Program-made: the position numbers and the translations under genes
Assembly (NCBI GenBank): GCA_001970955.1
Contig: MPUH01000612.1
Coordinates: 1-43,260, forward strand
Length of the DNA stretch: 43,260 nt
Reading direction: 5' to 3'
Origin: Stentor coeruleus
Taxonomy: Eukaryota > Ciliophora > Heterotrichea > Heterotrichida > Stentoridae
Shown: one piece after another, positions 36,820-43,260 of the stretch
How positions within the stretch are numbered: the stretch's first letter is position 1
How the letters are laid out: each line of letters begins with the position of its first letter
The notes under the pieces: model-generated
The model's database searches: none
What the model saw: only the letters and a program-made list of their open reading frames with translations
Told to the model about the DNA's origin: nothing

Positions 36820-38019
36820 ATGGCCGAAAGCAGCGTATCAGAAAGCATTTTAATTTCTCAAATCGAGTGCTTAAAAGCTGAAAACCTTAAGCTAAAACAC
36901 ATCATATCCCAAAAATCCCTTATCCGTAGTTATAACGAAAAAACTTTAACTGAGCATATTCTCCTAGACAAAGAAAAATCTAAGTTAGAACAAGTCAAAC
37001 AAGAAGTCCTCTTATTGAAATCAACAATAGAAAAAGAAAGAACTAAATTAAAAAACCAATCATTAGAAATTGAAAGGTTTTCAACATCAGATCCTGAAAA
37101 TCTTGAATGCTCAATAACCCTTTCAGATATCTCTTCTACAACTAAAACCTTTAAAATCCAAGACTTTGAATCAAAAATAAAAGAATTAGATATAAGAGAG
37201 TCTAATTTAGTTAAAAAAGAAGCTAAACTCAACAGATTTTTACTAGAAATTAAGCAAAGTATTGAAGATTATAATAAGCTTTTTGAAGCAAGAGAAGCTA
37301 AATTAGATATGATGATTGCAGAAAATCAAGAAAAAGAGAGTGTTTTAAACAAACAGATTTTTGATATGAAACTTGTACAAGATAATATTTTCAGCTCTAA
37401 AAAAGAAATTGATGAGTTTAATAATGTGATCATACCTGCTTTTCAAGAATATAATCTAGGGGTGAATCAACTTTTAAGTGATTTATATGCGAAAAAACAG
37501 GAATTAAATATTTTTGTTGAGAGAACACAAAAAATTATTGAGAAAATCGAGCCTAAAGTATTTGTCGAGAAACAAATTGAGTTATTGAGATTAGAGTATG
37601 AGAAAAAAGTTAAGGATATTGATGAAAAACATTCCAAGTTGATTATTTATGAAGCGAAAATAAAGGAAAAAGAGAAGGGATTGAATGAAACTGTGATGAG
37701 AATGACCAAAGAGCTTCAAGAACAGTTAGAAAAAGTAAAGATAAAAGAGAAAGAAGTAGATTTTATAAGGAAGAAATTGGAAGAGGAAAAGTTGCAGAAT
37801 GAAAAATTTGCAATGATGCTGAAAGTTACGAATTTAGAATTTGAAAACAAAAAGAATAAAGAAAATGAGAGGATTAGAGCTAAAAAAGAAAAACTTAAAA
37901 TTCTTAAAGTGAAGTTGGGAAGTTATTTAAAAAATCAGGAAATTAAAGATAGAGAGGAAATTGCAAAGTTAAATTTAAGTGTGACTATGGGTCCTTTAAG
38001 ATCGCATAGTTTAATATAA
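36820..38019 (+). CDS. coiled-coil protein
   Basis: 399 residues, almost entirely Glu/Lys/Leu-rich heptads. Coiled coil is likely from about 10-80, a Ser/Thr-rich break near 85-110 (LSDISSTTKTFK), and again from about 115-385. Text such as KERTKLKNQSLEIERF and EEKLQNEKFAMMLKV is typical of cytoskeletal or basal-body coiled coils, but no named family is recognised. The last 15 residues (LSVTMGPLRSHSLI) leave the coil. ATG at 36820 follows a short C-rich flank; stop is TAA. By composition it resembles the broken coiled-coil gene at 5873-6880, but I see no clear sequence homology. Confidence 0.75.
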   Translation: MAESSVSESILISQIECLKAENLKLKHIISQKSLIRSYNEKTLTEHILLDKEKSKLEQVKQEVLLLKSTIEKERTKLKNQSLEIERFSTSDPENLECSITLSDISSTTKTFKIQDFESKIKELDIRESNLVKKEAKLNRFLLEIKQSIEDYNKLFEAREAKLDMMIAENQEKESVLNKQIFDMKLVQDNIFSSKKEIDEFNNVIIPAFQEYNLGVNQLLSDLYAKKQELNIFVERTQKIIEKIEPKVFVEKQIELLRLEYEKKVKDIDEKHSKLIIYEAKIKEKEKGLNETVMRMTKELQEQLEKVKIKEKEVDFIRKKLEEEKLQNEKFAMMLKVTNLEFENKKNKENERIRAKKEKLKILKVKLGSYLKNQEIKDREEIAKLNLSVTMGPLRSHSLI

Positions 38020-38410
38020 ATAATAAAGTAAAATTTTGGCTTATGATTGCATAACGGGAAAGTGATAAAAATTATTTATTGGAAGAAGTTTTACTAAGGC
38101 TAGTATATTTCGTTTATTTTTATATCAGAATCCAGACTTGATATGTAAATGGAATAAATTTATTGTAAAATTTTATTACATGCATAGAGGTGAAAATTCC
38201 AACTTACCTTCTTAGTAAAATAATACCTTATGATTTACTACAAATAATATAATATTTTATATTACAACTTACATTCTTTTCAATTAAATTCAGATTGAGT
38301 TTTTATCATCTTTTAAATATACATAAAGTATCTCACATAAATTTCTAAATAAATAACTATTATATAAGCGCCTAATTTAAAACATCTAATAAAAATATAA
38401 TAAAACATGC
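38020..38410. other. intergenic between convergent genes
   Basis: 38020-38160 is G-richer, and 38200-38410 is C-richer and G-poor on the + strand. No gene recognised. Confidence 0.55.
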
Positions 38411-39100
38411 TTATAAAAACGCTGCGAGGTATCTTATAAGACTATCATCCAGTTTTAAAATAAATACCAAGTCATTATCCTGCCCATCTTTACCTTTAGT
38501 TTTTATAAGCAATAAATCTCTATGTCGTTTCCAATTAACTTCAGCAATTTCATCAAAATAAAATCCAAGATGTAAAACAGCATCTGTATATCCTCCAAAA
38601 ATTCCAACAAGTCCATAACCTTCTGGAAATCCTAATGATTTCTTATGCCTACTAACATCACCAATAATCAGTTGTTTATTCCTACTTGCTAAACTTAAAA
38701 AATACATCCCATGAAAATCACAGCCATAGTCAATATCTGTTATAAACTCTCCATTTTCTAAACAAAAATGATATATTTTGCCGTTTGTGTCTCCATGCCT
38801 AAAGGTTTTAAAAGTTTTAAAATCAAGGTCTTCAATTGTCACTTCGATACCAACGATATAATTTTCTACCCAGACTGTAATTTCGTGTAAAAAACTTCTT
38901 CCTGGGCAACGATTATAAAAATGAATTGAGCGGGATGACTCAGCTAGTTTAGTATAATAGAATTGTAAAGGTAAAGTTTTAGGATTACAAGTATGAAGAG
39001 AGGACTCTGAAGGAATTGGTTCACCGCATTGATCACAGGAACTGTATTTTACTCTGTGAAGTGCACGAAAAATTCTCCATAGACCGAAAACATTAATCAT
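38411..39100 (-). CDS. jacalin-like lectin-fold protein with an N-terminal Cys motif
   Basis: 229 residues. Residues about 70-190 look like a jacalin-type beta-prism: HEITVWVENYIVGIEVTI, then FRHGDTNGKIYHFCLENGEF matching the family's H-G-x-x-G and L-x-x-G-E-x-I strand pairs, IDYGCDFHGMYFLSLAS, and GFPEGYGLVGIFGGYTDA followed by LHLGFYF, matching the typical G-x-x-L-x-G-F-x-G-x-x-G-x-x-x-x-x-I-G-F end. The sugar-binding G-x-x-x-D loop of lectins is not clear, so binding is unproven. The N-terminus has SSCDQCGEPIPSESSLHTC (20-38), C-x2-C plus a third Cys, perhaps part of a zinc site. No signal peptide is seen, so it is probably cytosolic. Stop is TAA. Confidence 0.65.
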   Translation of the reverse strand: MINVFGLWRIFRALHRVKYSSCDQCGEPIPSESSLHTCNPKTLPLQFYYTKLAESSRSIHFYNRCPGRSFLHEITVWVENYIVGIEVTIEDLDFKTFKTFRHGDTNGKIYHFCLENGEFITDIDYGCDFHGMYFLSLASRNKQLIIGDVSRHKKSLGFPEGYGLVGIFGGYTDAVLHLGFYFDEIAEVNWKRHRDLLLIKTKGKDGQDNDLVFILKLDDSLIRYLAAFL

Positions 39101-40442
39101 TTTATAATATATATTAAAATATGCTATCAGAACGGTAAAAATTTCTGTTCTGATAATGAAATATATGACTCCCGGCTTTTCGGTAGTTTTTATTGTATGT
39201 TATCTTCATTGATTGAATTTTTTTTTTCTTAGTGCTAATTTTATTAGAAATAGTTATGGTTTATGAAGAAATACAATTAAGATAGTCTTAAGAATTGTTA
39301 TTTTTAAAATAAGCATTTTATACTTTGTTTTGAATATTATAAGAAATATTAAAAGTGAAAATTGATTTTAAAATAAAGGAATAGCATAATTTTATGTAAT
39401 TTAGTAGTATTAAATATCAATAAGTCTTTTGAGATAAAAAGTATGCTTTAAAGTAACTTGGTTAAAAGTAAGTAAAGGGATTGAATATAAAACTTAATAT
39501 GAATATTTTATTTCAAATCCAGTTATATCTTTTAATACTTTAAAGGTTAAAATATTCAAACCTAAACTTCAACAAGCTTATCAAAACTCAAAAAAACAAT
39601 TAAAACCTATATTTAAAATACCCATAAAATCTCACCATTGCATATCCTATAAAATTCCTATAATTTATTTTCCTATAAACAAACATCAGAGAAATTTCAT
39701 AAAAGGTGAATTTTAAAGCAAGTTATCAATTTTATAAAACTAAATTCTCACACACATTCCTCAATTTACTTTTAAAAATATCTAAAGCTTTCGATCTAAA
39801 ACCTTATATTATATTCAAATCCATTCATAATAAATTTTATAAGCTAAATTGCATATCATAACCAAAAATTTATTCTCTTTATGTATTTATAAATTCCAAA
39901 TAATATATCATATACCAGAAGACTATTTTCTTTATGCATTTACAGATTCAATTGATAAAGTATTACCAATTTAATTTTGATAAATAACTATCTAAATATT
40001 TTTTTAAATCCTAAGCAATAATTTCAATAACTAAGATTCTCTATGAAAAAAGTTACTTCTAAAAATGACACATAAGAATTTTCAAATTAAAATTTAAGTA
40101 ATTTCTTCCCCAAAGCTATCGTAAATGATTCTGAGCAATAACTGAAGTAAAAAAACACTTATCATATCTTAAAAATTACTCCTCTTAACTTGGATTATTA
40201 TGATTTCCTTGGTTATCGTACAATTTATAATATGCATTAAATTTTAGCCTGTCTGATCTGAGAATGATAAAATTTAATTCTCTTAACCCAAGCCTCCACT
40301 TGAAAAATTAACACGATAATATGTCCCGAAATCTTCAAAATATCACCAGGTGTTTTTTTCTTCGTATGAACCCTAATTTTTTCGAAGGAACTTTTCAAGT
40401 ATGATAAGATAAATTTAACATAAATCTTGAATATAATTTTAA
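39101..40442. other. long intergenic between divergent genes
   Basis: 39126-39188 holds two small hairpins (listed separately). 39200-39480 is G-richer; 39540-40080 is C-rich and G-poor. 40080-40442 has balanced composition with a start-less 74-codon open frame on the minus strand (40237-40459). No complete gene is supported. Confidence 0.5.
39126..39188. other. two hairpins upstream of the jacalin-like gene
   Basis: ATCAGAAC (39126-39133) and GTTCTGAT (39147-39154) form a perfect 8-bp stem. ACTCCCG and CGGTAGT nearby (about 39168-39187) form a 7-bp stem with one mismatch. Both lie within 90 nt of the start codon at 39100, so they may be in its 5' UTR or promoter. Confidence 0.5.
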
Positions 40443-41474
40443 ATGGACGACGAAATAGGTATCAAGATTGGTATGGCATTATTTGGTGGGACACTTATAG
40501 CTCTCTCTTCATCTCTAAACTATTTCTTTTTCGGAAAGATAACTGGGCTAAGTGGATTTTTGTTTTACGTAGTTGGATTTAAGTTTGGTCCTCTATTCCC
40601 ATTACGCATGGCATTTATTGTAGGCATGATAACAGTAATTGATTTATTCTACAACTTTTATGGCAGAGTGTTATGGGGTCAAGATGTTTTAGATCCTGAA
40701 GAAGAAATCAATATTGTATCATGGATAATTGGGGGAATTCTTATCGGTCTTGGAGTACGTTGGAGTGGAGGTTGTACAAGTGGTCATGGTGTCTGTGGCC
40801 TTCCACGTTTCTCTAAACGTTCACTTATTGCAGTATGTATTTTCATGGCTTTTGGTATTGCCACAGCATCAATAAATGCAGTTATCGGTCCATTAGCTCC
40901 ATCTTTCAAGATAAACCAAGATGTGAAAGTATATTATAATATCCTTCCAAGGGTAATTTTATCTTTATATCAGTTAGCAGTGGCTATCTGTGTTTTCTAT
41001 TATATTTTCAAAGGAAATACAAGACTTGATAAAATCAAACCTGTTGCTTATTTTATAATGGGAGGGATTTTTGGACTTGGTTTACTTATAAGTGGTATGA
41101 CGAGTAGGAGGAAAATTATTCATTTTCTTGCTTTGAATAAAGATTGGGATCCAAGTCTTGCTTTTGTTATGGCTTCGGCTGTAGGGATAAATCTTTTAAC
41201 TTTTCAATATACTATAAAGAGAGGTGGAGCGGTTTTTAACCAGGATATTGATTTACCTGACACATATTTGGATAAAGGGATTTATATTGGACCTGCACTT
41301 TTTGGCATTGGATGGGCTTTGACTGGATTATGTCCTGGTCCTGCTATGGTGAATATTACGGTGCAAGGATATTGTCTTTTACTTGTTTTGCTGATTTTTT
41401 GTGGACAGGCTTTGCATGATTACCTTGAGGTGAAGTTTACCCCAAAGACTGTAGATGAATGTAATGCAGGATAG
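40443..41474 (+). CDS. YeeE/YedE family sulfur transporter, bacterial type
   Basis: 343 residues with about nine membrane segments. Family signatures (PF04143/YeeE-YedE, related to thiosulfate transporter TsuA) are clear: WSGGCTSGHGVCGLPRFS (about 106-123) with its conserved Cys pair, the paired repeat SGMTSRRKIIHFL, and GWALTGLCPGPAMVNI (about 291-306) with the third conserved Cys. The two halves reflect the internal duplication of the family. In bacteria these move thiosulfate or other sulfur compounds through a Cys-lined path. The gene is uninterrupted, uses AT-rich codons like its neighbours and has typical C-rich and G-rich flanks, so it is established in this genome. The family is mainly prokaryotic, so ancient transfer is likely. 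Stop is TAG. Confidence 0.88.
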   Translation: MDDEIGIKIGMALFGGTLIALSSSLNYFFFGKITGLSGFLFYVVGFKFGPLFPLRMAFIVGMITVIDLFYNFYGRVLWGQDVLDPEEEINIVSWIIGGILIGLGVRWSGGCTSGHGVCGLPRFSKRSLIAVCIFMAFGIATASINAVIGPLAPSFKINQDVKVYYNILPRVILSLYQLAVAICVFYYIFKGNTRLDKIKPVAYFIMGGIFGLGLLISGMTSRRKIIHFLALNKDWDPSLAFVMASAVGINLLTFQYTIKRGGAVFNQDIDLPDTYLDKGIYIGPALFGIGWALTGLCPGPAMVNITVQGYCLLLVLLIFCGQALHDYLEVKFTPKTVDECNAG

Positions 41475-41829
41475 ATAAGATAATCATAATAAAAATGAAA
41501 TCTGTCAGAAATATTGTAGTATATTTGGATTTATAATATGAGAATTTATTGATAGTTTAATAATAGATTTGGGTTTATAGTATACTTGGTGTATTGGATT
41601 GTTTGGGATTTTTTATAACTAAATTTATTACTAAGAAATTTTGTTATAAAGTAAGGTATTTATATATTTAAAAGATGAGATTTGATATAAGTAAAGGTAA
41701 AATTTTTATAATATAGTAAATGAGATCCTTGCATATTTTGGGTTTACTTGTTTTATAATTTATATTAGATTATTTAACCCTTAAAAATTTTGTATATATA
41801 ATGCATTCTGGAGTTGCATGATCTGATAA
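41475..41829. other. intergenic, G-rich right flank
   Basis: G-rich and C-poor on the + strand, the right flank of the YeeE/YedE gene. No gene seen. Confidence 0.6.
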
Positions 41830-42330
41830 AATAAGTTAAATGAGGTTCTAAAAAATACTCTTTTTGATTTAGAAGACAGAAGTGAGTTAATAGATTTTTT
41901 TAAGTTCACAAAACAATAATCTCTGTGAAGTATGCGATACAACTATGCAAAATATGATCAATGAATTAAAAGATTTAAATTAGTAGGATGCAATTGAATT
42001 GAAATGTATAGTTTGAATTTATTAAAATTATGCATTGTTTCTGATATGGACGTTATCATAAATATGAAAGTTTAATTGATGAAATCTAACGAGCATGAGT
42101 TAATAATTCATCATTGACAAGTATATCAAAATATGAAAGCTTAATTGATGAAATCTAACGAGCATGAAAGAACTAAAGTATACTTATATGCGAAGAGAAA
42201 AATAATCGCAGTGAATCATTAAGTGATGAATATAATCCAAATATAAAAGTTTTTACTGAAAAAGATGCCTATCAAAGTATAGTATAAAAAATCTTATAAA
42301 GTTATAAAAAAGTTTAGCGTTCTACTTTAC
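41830..42330 (+). pseudogene. decayed gene relic with an internal 39-nt repeat
   Basis: Coding-like fragments in shifted frames lie in a row. 41830-41917 reads NKLNEVLKNTL...LEDRSELIDFFKFTKQ, then a frame change gives NNNLCEVCDTTMQNMINEL (41915-41980) with a C-x2-C pair that could be from a zinc-binding domain. After several stops, KYESLIDEI appears twice (in the repeat), then EEKNNRSESLSDEYNPNIKV and FTEKDAYQSIV (about 42190-42285). Stops and frame changes make it non-functional. It lies next to the WD40 gene on the opposite strand; whether it belonged to a similar Cys/WD40 protein is a guess. Confidence 0.45.
42061..42167. repeat. 39-nt direct repeat, two copies
   Basis: Copies at 42061-42099 and 42129-42167, period 68, differ at one base (T/C). 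Each reads KYESLIDEI followed by stops in the same frame, so the duplicated unit came from coding sequence. Confidence 0.8.
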
Positions 42331-42367
42331 TAATTTGAGATAATGATAACAAAAGTTAAATATCTTA

Positions 42368-42485
42368 GGATGGTAAAAACTATTTAATCTAAAATAACTC
42401 TGCCACTATTAAATAAAACTAAAGCCATTAAGATGGTAAAATATATTTAATCTAGAATAACTTTGTTACTATTAATAAACTAAAA
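42368..42485. repeat. degenerate tandem repeat, period about 63
   Basis: Two copies beginning GATGGTAAAA (42369) and GATGGTAAAA (42432) share TTTAATCTA, AATAACT and ACTATTAA blocks in order. They fill the gap between the relic and the WD40 gene end. Confidence 0.65.
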
Positions 42486-42501
42486 TCAGTCAATTATTAA
42501 A

Positions 42502-43260
42502 TTAGCTATTAGTAAAACTAATTTTTGGTAAAAACTGATCTTCAAAGTTAGAATCTCTATAGTAAAATTCTTCAAATATTTTTTCGAAAAATACTTCATG
42601 GTCTATTCTGTTTTCATCAATATTTAAAGTAGAAATTCCAAATCCAGTGCAAAGATATATTTTATTTTTAAGTTTACTAGGAATACCACTAGCATACATA
42701 GCATTATCTGAAGTTTTAATTATAGCTTCAGTATTTTTTGTCAAAAGGCTCCAAATTCTTAATGTTTTATCCTCAGATCTTGATACAATAAATTTATTTC
42801 CATAACTTATAAAAACTCTATAAACCTTATCAGTGTGTCCATAAAGTACAGCTTCTTGTGCTTTATTAACCAAATTCCAAATTCTCACAGTTTTATCAAA
42901 TGATGCAGATACAAGTAATTTGTTATCACTCGTAATATCAACACCCCAGACAATATCTGTGTGACCTTGAAATACTGCTTCTAGTTGATTATTAATCATA
43001 CTCCATACTTTTAAAGTCTTATCAGAAGAACCTGAAATTAAAAATTGATCATCGCTTGTTAATATATACTGTTTACTTCTTTTGCGTGACGTTCGATCAC
43101 TATTAATTGTTGCTTTTTGATAAAATCCCACACAATAATAGTTTTATCATCAGATGCTGATATTAAAAGTCTATTGTCGTTAGTTATTAACACTTTTTTT
43201 ATTGTCTTAGTGTGACCTAAAAGTACAGACTCTTGTTTCTTATCAAAAATACTCCAAATT
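42502..43260 (-). CDS. WD40-repeat protein, partial at the window edge, with a frameshift
   Basis: The minus strand encodes at least five WD40 blades, entering from beyond 43260: IWSIFDKKQESVLLGHTK, SASDDKTIIVWDFI, SGSSDKTLKVWSMI, GHTDIVWGVDITSDNKL with SASFDKTVRIWNL, and GHTDKVYRVFISYGNKF with SRSEDKTLRIWSL. The tail, IDENRIDHEVFFEKIFEEF to SFTNS and TAA at 42502, is non-repeat. Upstream of about 43068 the protein runs in a different frame: RHAKEVNSIY is followed by a stop, while LTSDDQFLISGS continues one frame over. One missing base there would restore exact blade spacing. So it is a frameshifted (possibly dead) gene or a sequencing error. The true start lies outside the window. Confidence 0.75.

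Noticed and set aside
39165-39190. U2 snRNA-like 5' end (CTCCCGGCTTTTCGG)
   Set aside because: The branch-site-pairing GTAGTA segment and Sm site of U2 are absent on either strand.

Overview
This window looks like macronuclear DNA of a ciliate, most probably a heterotrich of the Stentor type. It is AT-rich, genes are mostly single uninterrupted reading frames on both strands, and the two introns I can support are tiny (15 and 17 nt, GT...AG). All three stop codons close intact genes here: TAA most often, TAG in about seven genes, and TGA in the CK1, C2 and Rab genes. That fits the standard code and argues against Tetrahymena/Paramecium, Blepharisma or Condylostoma codes. The gene content is eukaryotic and alveolate-like: a cyclic-nucleotide-binding protein with PKG architecture, a TTLL ligase, Rab6, importin alpha, RBBP4/Msi1 and a U4 snRNA gene. 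The species assignment is inference.

Layout. 0.7-5.1 kb: an XK-like membrane protein, a small CaaX protein with PP1-docking-like motifs, a cyclin and a CDGSH iron-sulfur protein. 5.3-8.7 kb: damaged loci, namely a 5'-less coding remnant, a coiled-coil gene kept in one frame but interrupted by three TAA codons, and a heavily decayed relic. 9-19.3 kb: an acylated PKG-like pseudokinase, a TTLL enzyme, a DUF229/sulfatase-like type II membrane protein and an importin-alpha-like armadillo protein. 20-26.9 kb: two small unknown proteins, an EF-hand protein, a CK1 kinase, a second SILK/RVxF/CaaX protein and a C2-like protein. 27-32.6 kb: RBBP4-like, ABHD17-like hydrolase, Kelch-BTB, U4 snRNA and a CaaX protein. 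33-41.5 kb: a ubiquitin-fold CaaX protein, an ionotropic-glutamate-receptor-like channel, Rab6, a DOMON protein, a coiled-coil protein, a jacalin-like protein and a YeeE/YedE transporter. 41.8-43.3 kb: a second relic with internal repeats, and a WD40 gene that runs off the right edge and carries a frameshift.

Two themes run across the window. First, most genes are bracketed by compositionally skewed flanks: on the + strand the left flank is C-rich and G-poor and the right flank is G-rich and C-poor. The 7.4-8.6 kb relic has the same bracketing, which supports it being a dead gene. Second, C-terminal or N-terminal lipid-anchor signals are common: CITF, CIAF, CVVV, CCLL, CKC and an MGKC N-terminus. 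Two of the CaaX proteins form a divergent paralogous pair carrying SILK-like and RVxF-like motifs. There is no sign of operons, CRISPR, phage or bacterial mobile elements.
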